Shown piece after piece: positions 30,250 through 39,690 of a stretch of 64,000 nucleotides of DNA. How positions within the stretch are numbered: position 1 is the first letter of the stretch; every line of letters starts with the position of its first letter. The stretch covers positions 1 through 64,000 of the forward strand of contig CAJFOZ010000043.1 in NCBI GenBank assembly GCA_904397895.1. Direction: 5' to 3'. The position numbers were made by a program, and so were the translations under genes. The notes under the pieces were generated by a model. The model had not been told where the DNA came from, searched no databases, and worked only from the letters and a program-made list of their open reading frames with translations. Source of the DNA: an uncultured Clostridia bacterium (GTDB taxonomy: Bacteria > Bacillota > Clostridia > Oscillospirales > Acutalibacteraceae).

Positions 30250-33200
30250 AAATCCAGATATCCATCGCGTTGTGGTTTTGGGCTCCGGCCCCATCATCAT
30301 CGGCCAGGCGGCCGAGTTTGACTACGCAGGCACCCAGGCCTGCCGCGCCCTTCAGGAAGAGGGCATCGAGGTCATTCTGATCAACTCCAACCCCGCCACC
30401 ATTATGACCGACAAGGACATTGCCGACAAGGTCTACATCGAACCCCTCAATGCCGAGACGGTCCGCAAGGTCATTGAAAAGGAAAAGCCCGACTCTATCC
30501 TGCCCACCCTGGGCGGCCAGAACGCTTTGAACTTGGCCATGGAACTCAAGGAGTCCGGATTCCTGGACGAGCATCACGTCCGCATGCTGGGCACCTCGGC
30601 CGAGGCCATTAAAAACGCCGAGGACCGTCAGGCATTTAAGGATACGCTAGACCGCATCGGCGAACCCTACGCCACCTCCAAGGTGGTAAACACTGTGGAG
30701 GACGCCATTGAATTTACCGAATCCATCGGTTATCCCGTGGTTATCCGCCCGGCCTATACCCTGGGCGGCACTGGCGGCGGCATCGCCCACAACTTGGAAG
30801 AACTCAAGGCCATCACTCACAACGGCCTGCGTCTCAGCCGCGTCACCGAAGTGCTGGTGGAACGTTATATCGGCGGCTGGAAAGAGATTGAATACGAGGT
30901 TATGCGGGACAGCAAGGGTAACGCCGTTACCATTTGTAATATGGAAAACATCGATCCGGTAGGCGTCCACACCGGTGACTCGATCGTCGTTGCCCCCTGC
31001 CAGACTTTGGGCGACAAAGAGCATCAAATGCTTCGCACCGCCGCCCTCAACATCATCAGCGAACTAAAAATCGAAGGCGGATGTAACGTCCAGTTTGCCC
31101 TGCATCCCACCTCCTTTGAATATGTGGTCATCGAAGTCAATCCCCGTGTCAGCCGTTCTTCGGCCCTGGCTTCCAAGGCAACCGGTTATCCCATCGCCAA
31201 GGTGGCCTCCAAAGTGGCTCTGGGCTTCGGCTTGGACGAGATCAAAAACGCCATCACCGGCAAGACCTACGCAAGCTTTGAGCCTACCCTGGACTACTGT
31301 GTCGTCAAGTTCCCCAAGTGGCCCTTTGACAAGTTTGTCACCGCCAAGCGCACCTTGGGTACCCAGATGAAGGCTACCGGCGAAGTCATGAGCATCTCCC
31401 CCTCCTTTGAGGGCGCTTTGATGAAGTCCATCCGCTCCTTGGAACAGAACTGCACCAGCCTGATGCTTCCCATGCTGTCCGGCCTCAGCGATGAGGATAT
31501 TAAGAAACGCCTTCACAACATCGATGACCGGCGTCTGTTCGTCATTGCCGAAGCCATCCGCCGGGGCGTGGATCTCCAGGAAATCAACGACATTACCAAG
31601 ATCGACATGTGGTTCCTGGATCGCATCAAAGCCCTGGTGGAGATGGAGGATCTGCTGCGCAAACACGGTACTGATCCGGAAGTCCTTTCAAAAGCCAAAT
31701 ACATGGGCTTTATCGACGTCGATATCGCTAAACTGGCCGGCGTCACACCCGCCCAGATCAAACGCATCCGCATGGAAAACGGCATTGTGGCGGCCTACAA
31801 GATGGTGGACACCTGCGCCGCAGAATTTGCCGCCGCCACCCCTTACTATTACTCCTGTTACGAGAGTGAAAATGAAGTGGACACCAAATCGGATAAAAAG
31901 AAGATTTTGGTGCTGGGGTCCGGCCCCATCCGCATTGGCCAGGGCATCGAGTTCGACTACTGCTCGGTCCACTGTGTCTGGGCCCTCAAGAAATGCGGGT
32001 ATGAAACCATCATCGTCAACAACAATCCCGAGACGGTTTCCACCGACTTCGACGTGGCCGACAAGCTCTACTTCGAGCCCCTTACCCCTGAGGATGTGGC
32101 CAACATTGTAGAACTGGAAAAACCATACGGCGCTGTTGTCCAGTTTGGAGGCCAGACAGCCATTAAACTGTCCCAGGCCCTGCGGGATATGAACGTCCCT
32201 GTCCTGGGCACCTCGGCTGAGGACGTGGACGCCGCTGAGGACCGCAAGAAGTTCGACGCTATCCTAGAGCAGTGCGACATCCCCCGTCCGGCCGGCGCCA
32301 CGGTGTTTACCACCGAGGAGGCCATTGCCGCCGCCAATCAGTTGGGATATCCGGTTTTGGTGCGTCCCTCCTACGTATTGGGCGGTCAAGGCATGCAGAT
32401 CGCCTTCTCCGACCAGGAGATTGCGCAATTTATGGCCATCATCAACATGACGGTGCAGGAACATCCCATTTTGGTGGACAAGTACCTGATGGGCAAAGAG
32501 CTGGAAGTGGACGCCGTGTGCGACGGCGTGGACGTCCTCATCCCCGGCATCATGGAACATCTGGAGCGGGCCGGTGTCCATTCGGGCGACTCCATCTCGG
32601 TATATCCTCCCCAATCCATCGCCCAGAAGCATCAGGATACCATCGTGGACTACACCCGCCGTTTGGCCAAGGCCCTCCACGTCAAGGGCATGATCAACAT
32701 CCAGTTTATCATCTACGATGACGAGGTCTACATCATCGAGGTCAATCCCCGTTCCTCCCGCACGGTCCCCTACATCAGCAAGATCACCGGCGTGCCCATT
32801 GTGGCCCTGGCTACCAACGCCATCTTTGGCAAGAGCATCCCGGAACAGGGGTATGAATACGGACTCATCCCGGCCAAAAAGCATGTGGCGGTCAAGCTGC
32901 CGGTCTTTTCCTTTGAGAAGCTGTACGGCGCTGAGATCAGCCTTGGCCCAGAAATGAAGTCCACTGGCGAAGTGCTGGGCCTGGCCGAAGGATTCTCCGA
33001 AGCCCTACACAAAGCCTTCATCGGCGGCGGATACAACCTGCCCAAGAACCACAAGATCATCGCCACCGTTAAGGATGCCGACAAGCCGGAATTGGTGGAC
33101 ATTGCCCGCCGTTTTATCGCCTTGGGCTACGAGATTTACTCCACCTCTGGCACCTGTCAATTTCTCAATGAGCACGGCGTCAAGGCGACGCCGGTCAACA

Positions 33201-33439
33201 AGATCGAGCAGGGCACTCCCAACATCCTGGATATGATTTTGGAGGGTCAAGCCGATCTGGTTATCAACACCCCCACCCACGTCAGCAAGCAGAACCGGGA
33301 TGGTTTCCTGATCCGACGCAATGCAGTGGAAACCGGCACCCCCTGCATTACATCGCTGGACACCGCCACCGCTCTGCTTACCAGTTTGGAGCATGCCAGC
33401 GAAGGCGACCGTTCGGTCATCGATATCGCCCAGATCTAA
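30242..33439 (+). CDS. carB: Carbamoyl-phosphate synthase large subunit
   Basis: VVVLGSGPIIIGQAAEFDYAGTQACRAL; duplicated ATP-grasp halves. Overlaps carA by 8 nt. Confidence 0.97.
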   Translation: MPKNPDIHRVVVLGSGPIIIGQAAEFDYAGTQACRALQEEGIEVILINSNPATIMTDKDIADKVYIEPLNAETVRKVIEKEKPDSILPTLGGQNALNLAMELKESGFLDEHHVRMLGTSAEAIKNAEDRQAFKDTLDRIGEPYATSKVVNTVEDAIEFTESIGYPVVIRPAYTLGGTGGGIAHNLEELKAITHNGLRLSRVTEVLVERYIGGWKEIEYEVMRDSKGNAVTICNMENIDPVGVHTGDSIVVAPCQTLGDKEHQMLRTAALNIISELKIEGGCNVQFALHPTSFEYVVIEVNPRVSRSSALASKATGYPIAKVASKVALGFGLDEIKNAITGKTYASFEPTLDYCVVKFPKWPFDKFVTAKRTLGTQMKATGEVMSISPSFEGALMKSIRSLEQNCTSLMLPMLSGLSDEDIKKRLHNIDDRRLFVIAEAIRRGVDLQEINDITKIDMWFLDRIKALVEMEDLLRKHGTDPEVLSKAKYMGFIDVDIAKLAGVTPAQIKRIRMENGIVAAYKMVDTCAAEFAAATPYYYSCYESENEVDTKSDKKKILVLGSGPIRIGQGIEFDYCSVHCVWALKKCGYETIIVNNNPETVSTDFDVADKLYFEPLTPEDVANIVELEKPYGAVVQFGGQTAIKLSQALRDMNVPVLGTSAEDVDAAEDRKKFDAILEQCDIPRPAGATVFTTEEAIAAANQLGYPVLVRPSYVLGGQGMQIAFSDQEIAQFMAIINMTVQEHPILVDKYLMGKELEVDAVCDGVDVLIPGIMEHLERAGVHSGDSISVYPPQSIAQKHQDTIVDYTRRLAKALHVKGMINIQFIIYDDEVYIIEVNPRSSRTVPYISKITGVPIVALATNAIFGKSIPEQGYEYGLIPAKKHVAVKLPVFSFEKLYGAEISLGPEMKSTGEVLGLAEGFSEALHKAFIGGGYNLPKNHKIIATVKDADKPELVDIARRFIALGYEIYSTSGTCQFLNEHGVKATPVNKIEQGTPNILDMILEGQADLVINTPTHVSKQNRDGFLIRRNAVETGTPCITSLDTATALLTSLEHASEGDRSVIDIAQI

Positions 33440-33457
33440 ACGATTGACACTTTATAT

Positions 33458-33500
33458 AAGAAACACCCCCGCAGTATATATAACTGCGGGGGTGTTTCTT
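33458..33500. terminator. Bidirectional terminator after carB
   Basis: aagaaacacccccgcagt...actgcgggggtgtttctt. Confidence 0.88.
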
Positions 33501-33501
33501 A

Positions 33502-33750
33502 TTATCCAAAGTCGTGACGATTTCCTGCATGACTTCCTATTTTTTCAAAAACGCACACAATTTCTTCGATTTTCATAAAACACTCACTATCCTCCAGACT
33601 ATCATCTTCCAAAATTTCTTTAATTTTTTGGAGTGCTTTATAACTTTCTATTTCTATAATCTCTTTGGGGTTCATTTTTAAATTTGGAAAAACAACGTGG
33701 GTTTCCTCTCCTGCAAGTAAATTCCTTAATATTTCTACATACAACTGCAT
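33502..33750 (-). CDS. Small acidic hypothetical protein (82 aa)
   Basis: RBS gaggtgattat before ATG; acidic helical protein, no domain recognised. Confidence 0.7.
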   Translation of the reverse strand: MQLYVEILRNLLAGEETHVVFPNLKMNPKEIIEIESYKALQKIKEILEDDSLEDSECFMKIEEIVCVFEKIGSHAGNRHDFG

Positions 33751-33833
33751 ATAATCACCTCATAAATATTATAGGTCAATTTACCCCTATTTTCAATAGG
33801 GCAGTTCGCCATAATTTGATTGGTGATGCTTCT

Positions 33834-34070
33834 ATGAATCGACTCAAAGAACTGCGTTTGGAACGCGGCTATACCCAAATCAAAATGCAGCTGTTGACCG
33901 GCATTGATCAAAGCGATTACTCTAAAATTGAAAATGGCAAACGTTATTTCACTTTTGAACAGTGTAAGCGTATTGCTTTGGCCCTGGATACCAGCATGGA
34001 CTATCTGGCAGGTCTCACCGATCAGAAGGATCCATATCCTCGCTGCGGGCGTCAAACAGGAAATAATTAA
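33834..34070 (+). CDS. XRE-type helix-turn-helix regulator
   Basis: MNRLKELRLERGYTQIKMQLLTGIDQSDYSKIENGKRYFTFEQCKRIALALDTSMDYLAGLTD. Confidence 0.85.
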   Translation: MNRLKELRLERGYTQIKMQLLTGIDQSDYSKIENGKRYFTFEQCKRIALALDTSMDYLAGLTDQKDPYPRCGRQTGNN

Positions 34071-34359
34071 TACTATATGTATATATAATATATTGTATTA
34101 CAATTTTTAATTGATAGCTGTACTAAAACAACCGTTGATCAAAAGGCGGTTGTTTTTTAACAGATTCGCTATTTTTGCGCTGCAATTTCCTTTGATCCCG
34201 TGCAAATAACCCACTTTTGAGACATTTCCCTCCTAGTTCTTGCAAATGGAACAACAATACGATAAAATATATTGTTGTGAATGGAATTTATAAAGCTCCT
34301 ATTTCCTTTTGGATGGGAGCTTGAAACAAAGGCCGTTTGGCCGGGAGGGAATCATTCAG

Positions 34360-35070
34360 ATGGAAAAACAAGAGCTTTTGTATGAGGGCAAAGCCAAAAA
34401 AGTCTATCGAACCGACAATCCGGATCTCTACATTGTAGACTATAAGGATGATGCCACTGCGTTCGACGGCCTCAAAAAAGGCAGCATTGCCGGTAAAGGT
34501 GTGGTCAACAACCGCATGTCCAACCTGATGTGCCAGATGCTTCAGAAGGCCGGTATCCCCACCCACTTTGTGGAGGAATTATCCGATCGTGAAACCCTTG
34601 TGAAACGTGTGAAAATTGTCCCGCTGGAGGTCATTGTCCGCAACATTGCCGCCGGCAGCTTCTCCAAACGCTTTGGCGTGGAAGAGGGGACCCCATTAAA
34701 ATGCCCCACTTTGGAATTCTGCCTCAAGGACGACGATCTTCACGACCCTATGATCAACGGTTACCACATCCTGGCCCTGGGTCTGGCTACCCAGAATGAA
34801 TTGGATGTTATTTCCGCCTATACCTTCCAGATCAATAAGATCATGAAGGAATTCTTTCTTTCCATCGGCATCGAGCTGGTGGACTTTAAACTGGAGTTCG
34901 GCAAGTTGGATGACGGCACCATCATCCTGGCCGATGAAATCTCCCCCGACACCTGCCGCCTTTGGGACAGCAAAACCCATGAAAAGCTGGATAAAGACCG
35001 TTTCCGCCGCGATCTTGGCGGTGTGGAAGAGGCCTATTTGGAGGTCATGAAGCGCATCGGCCTCAACTAA
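34360..35070 (+). CDS. purC: SAICAR synthase
   Basis: LLYEGKAKKVYRTDNPDLYIVDYKDDATAFDG; DEISPDTCRLWD. Confidence 0.96.
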   Translation: MEKQELLYEGKAKKVYRTDNPDLYIVDYKDDATAFDGLKKGSIAGKGVVNNRMSNLMCQMLQKAGIPTHFVEELSDRETLVKRVKIVPLEVIVRNIAAGSFSKRFGVEEGTPLKCPTLEFCLKDDDLHDPMINGYHILALGLATQNELDVISAYTFQINKIMKEFFLSIGIELVDFKLEFGKLDDGTIILADEISPDTCRLWDSKTHEKLDKDRFRRDLGGVEEAYLEVMKRIGLN

Positions 35071-35191
35071 AAGCCTTTACTAACACATCTATTTCTCGGC
35101 ACAGCGGCGCAAGTGGGAAAGGCAGCATCGCCGTGCCGCGGTGTTCGCCTTTCCCATTGTTTTGTCACGAACAGGAGGTTTATTTAACGTG

Positions 35192-36625
35192 ATGTCTGAT
35201 CTTCAAGGTTCCTTGCCCTTTGACAATAAACTGCATGAGGAGTGCGGTATCTTTGGCGTCTTTGGTTGCGATGACCAGGAAACAGCTTATAATATTTACA
35301 GCGGCCTCTTTGCCTTGCAGCATCGCGGCCAGGAAAGCTGTGGTATGGCTGTCAATAACAACGGCGTTGTTTCGTCCCATAAGGATATGGGGCTGGTCAA
35401 TGATGTCTTTAATAAGGATATTTTGGAAAAGCTCCCCGGCCAGATGGGCATCGGCCACGTGCGCTACTCTACCACCGGCTGTTCCATGCGGGAAAATACC
35501 CAGCCTCTGGTTCTCAAGTATATCAAAGGCTCGTTATCCATCGCCCACAACGGCAACCTGACCAACACCAACGAGTTGCGGGATGAATTGGAACGCACTG
35601 GCGCCATCTTCCAAACTACCACCGATTCTGAGGTTATGGCTTATCTCATCGCCCGGGAACGGGTCAACTGCGGCTCGGTGGAGGAGGCGGTACGCCGTAC
35701 TATGCCTCGTATCAAGGGCGCTTACTCTTTGCTGGTCATGAGCCCCCGCAAATTGATTGCCGCCCGTGACCCCCACGGTTTCCGCCCCTTGGTCATTGGC
35801 CAGCTGGACAATGCTTGGGTGTTTGCGTCGGAAACTTGCGCTCTGGATGTCGTAGGGGCGGTGTATGTCCGTGATGTGGAGCCGGGTGAAATCGTCATTG
35901 CCGACGAGCACGGCCTCACCTCCATCAAAACCGAGACGCCGGAAAAAACCTCTTTCTGCATCTTTGAATATATCTATTTCGCCCGGCCGGATAGTCAGAT
36001 CAACGGCCTGAGCGTTTACGAAGCCCGTCAGGAATCGGGCCGCATCCTGGCCCGTCAGCATCCGGTGGAGGCTGATCTGGTCATCGGCGTGCCGGAATCG
36101 GGCATTGACGCCGCCATCGGCTACAGCCAAGCTTCGGGCATCCCCTATGGCAAGGGCTTTGTCAAGAACAACTATGTGGGCCGTACCTTCATCAAGCCCC
36201 AGCAGAAGCAGCGTGAAAATGCCGTCCGCCTGAAGCTCAACGTGTTGGGCAACACCGTGCGTGGCAAGCGGGTGGTCATGCTGGACGACTCCATCGTCCG
36301 CGGCACCACTTCGGCTCGACTTGTCCACATGCTGAAAAACGCCGGCGCTACGGAAGTACACGTGCGCATCAGTTCCCCTCCCTTCCTGTGGCCCTGCTAC
36401 TTTGGTACAGACGTCCCGGAACGCAGCCAGCTTTCCGCCGTCCGCAACTCCCTGGACGAGATCTGCCGCAGCCTAGGCGCCGATTCCCTGGGCTATCTGG
36501 AACTCAGCTCCCTCAAAGAGATGCTGTGCGGCCGCGAGATCGACTTCTGCGACGCCTGCTTCTCGGGCAATTATCCGGTGGAGCCGCCTAAGTCGAGCGC
36601 TACTATGGATCAGTTTGTCAAGTAA
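35192..36625 (+). CDS. purF: Amidophosphoribosyltransferase
   Basis: ECGIFGVFG (class II amidotransferase); VVMLDDSIVRGTTSARLV. Start at MSDLQG after aggagg. Confidence 0.96.
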   Translation: MSDLQGSLPFDNKLHEECGIFGVFGCDDQETAYNIYSGLFALQHRGQESCGMAVNNNGVVSSHKDMGLVNDVFNKDILEKLPGQMGIGHVRYSTTGCSMRENTQPLVLKYIKGSLSIAHNGNLTNTNELRDELERTGAIFQTTTDSEVMAYLIARERVNCGSVEEAVRRTMPRIKGAYSLLVMSPRKLIAARDPHGFRPLVIGQLDNAWVFASETCALDVVGAVYVRDVEPGEIVIADEHGLTSIKTETPEKTSFCIFEYIYFARPDSQINGLSVYEARQESGRILARQHPVEADLVIGVPESGIDAAIGYSQASGIPYGKGFVKNNYVGRTFIKPQQKQRENAVRLKLNVLGNTVRGKRVVMLDDSIVRGTTSARLVHMLKNAGATEVHVRISSPPFLWPCYFGTDVPERSQLSAVRNSLDEICRSLGADSLGYLELSSLKEMLCGREIDFCDACFSGNYPVEPPKSSATMDQFVK

Positions 36626-36641
36626 ATAAGCCGTCGTAGAG

Positions 36642-36690
36642 GCCGGTGAAAGGGGACTTTAGGTCTAATTCACCGGCTTCTTTTGCTTTT
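36642..36690 (+). terminator. Terminator after purF
   Basis: GCCGGTGAA ... TTCACCGGC followed by a T-rich tract. Confidence 0.75.
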
Positions 36691-36695
36691 TTTGC

Positions 36696-36724
36696 TTTAC
36701 AAAAATAGGGATTGGCCCTATAAT
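36696..36724 (+). promoter_or_regulatory. Sigma-70-type promoter upstream of purB
   Basis: TTTACA, 17 nt, TATAAT. Confidence 0.7.
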
Positions 36725-36801
36725 TAAAATCTGTATGGAAAAATATCCAAGTAGTCCTATCTTTACGGCTGTTTGGGTCTAGCGCAGGAGGTTTGATTTT
36801 T

Positions 36802-38232
36802 GTGAAAAATCGTTACGAAAGCCCTCTTGGATCGAGGTATGCAAGCGAAGAGATGCTTTATCTCTTTTCCCCTGATAAAAAATTCCGGACCTGGCGCAAG
36901 CTGTGGATCGCCTTGGCCGAGGCTGAACATGAGTTGGGCCTCCCGGTAACACAGGAACAGATCGACGAACTCAAAGCCCATCAGGATGATATCAACTACG
37001 ATGTGGCCGAGGCAAGGGAACGGGAAGTGCGTCACGACGTCATGTCCCATGTATATGCCTACGGCCAGCAGTGCCCTAAGGCCCGTCCTATTATTCATCT
37101 GGGCGCCACCTCCTGCTATGTGGGGGACAACACCGATCTGATCCTTATGCACGAAGCCACCCAGCTTATCCTGCAAAAGCTGGTTACCCTCATCGGCGTA
37201 CTGGCTAAATTTGCCGATCAATATAAGGATCTCCCCACCCTGGCCTTTACCCATTTCCAACCGGCCCAGCCCACCACCGTGGGCAAACGCGCTACATTGT
37301 GGATGCAGGAGCTTCTTTTGGATCTGGAAGAGGTGGAGCATGTCCTCAGCACGGTAAAGCTGCTGGGTTCCAAAGGCACCACCGGTACCCAGGCCTCCTT
37401 CCTGGAACTGTTTGAAGGCGACCATGAAAAGGTTCGTGCCCTGGACCGCAAGATCGCGGAAAAGATGGGGTATCAGGGTGTTTATCCGGTATCCGGCCAG
37501 ACCTATTCCCGCAAGGTGGACAGCCGGTATCTCAACATGCTGTCGGGCATCGCCCAGTCGGCCTGCAAGTTCAGCAACGACATCCGTCTCCTCCAGCATC
37601 TCAAAGAGGTGGAGGAGCCTTTTGAAAAACATCAGATAGGTTCGTCGGCCATGGCCTACAAACGCAATCCCATGCGCAGCGAACGCATCGCTTCCCTGTC
37701 CCGTTACGTCATGGCCGACACCCTCAATCCCGCTATGACGGCCGCCACCCAGTGGTTTGAGCGCACGTTGGACGATTCGGCCAACAAACGCATCAGCGTT
37801 CCAGAGGCTTTCCTGGCGGTGGACGCCATCTTGAGCCTGTACATCAACGTGGCCGACGGTTTGGTAGTGTATCCCAAGGTCATCGCCCAGCATCTGAACC
37901 GGGAGCTTCCCTTTATGGCCACGGAAAATATTATGATGGATGCCGTCAAACGGGGCGGCGACCGTCAGGAACTGCATGAACACATCCGCGTCCACTCCAT
38001 GGAAGCCGGGCGTGTGGTCAAGCAGGAGGGCGGCGAAAACAACCTGTTGGAACTCATCGCCGCCGACCCCATCTTCGGCATGACATTGCCGGAACTTCAT
38101 GCCCTCCTGAAGCCGGAACAGTATGTTGGCCGTTCCCCTCGCCAGGTCACTGAGTTCCTGGAGGAGGCTGTGGCCCCTGTTTTGGAAAAATACAAGGATT
38201 TGCAGCAGGTTCATGACGAAGTCCGCTGCTAA
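36802..38232 (+). CDS. purB: Adenylosuccinate lyase
   Basis: Lyase signature GSSAMAYKRNPMRSER; GTG start after aggagg preferred over the 36793 TTG. Confidence 0.95.
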   Translation: MKNRYESPLGSRYASEEMLYLFSPDKKFRTWRKLWIALAEAEHELGLPVTQEQIDELKAHQDDINYDVAEAREREVRHDVMSHVYAYGQQCPKARPIIHLGATSCYVGDNTDLILMHEATQLILQKLVTLIGVLAKFADQYKDLPTLAFTHFQPAQPTTVGKRATLWMQELLLDLEEVEHVLSTVKLLGSKGTTGTQASFLELFEGDHEKVRALDRKIAEKMGYQGVYPVSGQTYSRKVDSRYLNMLSGIAQSACKFSNDIRLLQHLKEVEEPFEKHQIGSSAMAYKRNPMRSERIASLSRYVMADTLNPAMTAATQWFERTLDDSANKRISVPEAFLAVDAILSLYINVADGLVVYPKVIAQHLNRELPFMATENIMMDAVKRGGDRQELHEHIRVHSMEAGRVVKQEGGENNLLELIAADPIFGMTLPELHALLKPEQYVGRSPRQVTEFLEEAVAPVLEKYKDLQQVHDEVRC

Positions 38233-38345
38233 CGTGGATCAAATACCGCGTTTCTTCATATCCTAGTGTCAAAGGGCTTTTGCCGGCACAGGACTGTTTT
38301 GGACTTTTTGAAATCACTGAATAACAAACAAGGAGTGTCACCATT

Positions 38346-39626
38346 ATGGTAAAAGCAATCGTCGGCGCCAACTGGGGCGACGAGGGAAAAGGTAAAATCA
38401 CCGATATGTTTGCCGCTCAGTCGGATGTGGTAGTCCGTTTTCAAGGCGGCGCCAATGCCGGCCATACCATCATCAACCACTACGGCAAATTCGCCCTGCA
38501 CCTGTTGCCCTCCGGCTCCTTCCACTCCCATATTACCAACGTCATCGGCAACGGCGTAGCCCTCAATATCCCCGCCCTCTTTAAGGAGATGCAGGAAATC
38601 ATCGATCGGGGCGTCCCGGCTCCCAAACTTCTGATCTCCGATCGGGCTCAGATTGTCATGCCCTACCACGTGCTGTTTGACCAGTACGAGGAAGAACGCC
38701 TTTCCTCTCACAGTTTTGGTTCCACCAAGTCGGGGATCGCCCCCTTCTATTCGGATAAATTCGCCAAGGTGGGGTTCCAGGTCTGCGAGCTGTTCGACGA
38801 AAAGGCTCTGCGTGAAAAATTAGAGCGTGTCATCGTCCCCAAGAACATTCTGCTGGAGCATCTGTATCACAAGCCCCTGTTGAATGTCGACGAGCTGTTT
38901 GATCAGATGATGCAGTATCGCGATATGGTCGCCCCCTATGTGGGCAACCTGCATGAATTCATGCAGCAGGCTCTCAAAGAAAACAAAAACATCCTGTTGG
39001 AAGGCCAGTTGGGCGCCCTCAAGGATCCGGATTGGGGTATTTATCCCATGGTGACCTCCTCCAACTCCATCGCCGGATATGGCGCTGTGGGCGCCGGCAT
39101 CCCGCCCTACGCCATCACCGACATCTGCACCGTTGTTAAAGCTTACTCCAGTTCTGTAGGCGGCGGCGCCTTCGTCAGCGAGATTTTTGGCGACGAGGCC
39201 GACAAGCTGCGCAACCACGGCGGCGACGGCGGTGAATACGGCGCTACTACCGGTCGCCCCCGCCGTATGGGCTGGTTCGACTGTGTCGCCTCCCGCTACG
39301 GCTGTAAGGTCCAGGGTACCACCCAGGCCGTGTTGACGGTGCTGGATGCTCTCAGCTATCTGGAGGAAATCCCGGTGTGCGTCGCTTATGAGATCGACGG
39401 CAAGGTCACCAAGGAATTCCCCACCACCCCCATGCTGGAAAAGGCCAAACCCGTGTTGGAAGTTCTTCCCGGCTGGCACGAGGACATCCGCGGCGTCAAG
39501 CGCTTTGAAGACCTGCCGGAGAATGCAAAAGCCTATGTCAAGTTTATCGAAAAGGCCATCGATACCCCCATTACCATGGTATCCAACGGCCCCGGCCGCG
39601 ATGACATCTTGATTGTCAATGAGTAA
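38346..39626 (+). CDS. purA: Adenylosuccinate synthetase
   Basis: VGANWGDEGKGKITDM; QGGANAGHTI; TTGRPRRMGWFD. Confidence 0.96.
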   Translation: MVKAIVGANWGDEGKGKITDMFAAQSDVVVRFQGGANAGHTIINHYGKFALHLLPSGSFHSHITNVIGNGVALNIPALFKEMQEIIDRGVPAPKLLISDRAQIVMPYHVLFDQYEEERLSSHSFGSTKSGIAPFYSDKFAKVGFQVCELFDEKALREKLERVIVPKNILLEHLYHKPLLNVDELFDQMMQYRDMVAPYVGNLHEFMQQALKENKNILLEGQLGALKDPDWGIYPMVTSSNSIAGYGAVGAGIPPYAITDICTVVKAYSSSVGGGAFVSEIFGDEADKLRNHGGDGGEYGATTGRPRRMGWFDCVASRYGCKVQGTTQAVLTVLDALSYLEEIPVCVAYEIDGKVTKEFPTTPMLEKAKPVLEVLPGWHEDIRGVKRFEDLPENAKAYVKFIEKAIDTPITMVSNGPGRDDILIVNE

Positions 39627-39690
39627 GGCTCTGTTTTCCATGGGCACCATTGCTTTGTCATTTGCCATTCGCTAGGAGGTTTCTGTATTT

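Noticed and set aside
34071-34359. Purine riboswitch upstream of purC
   Set aside because: No TATA..GG / purine aptamer loop motifs recognised; only a terminator-like aaaacaaccg...cggttgttttt hairpin.
39627-39690. glmS ribozyme upstream of glmS
   Set aside because: The gap is only 64 nt with no ribozyme-like sequence.
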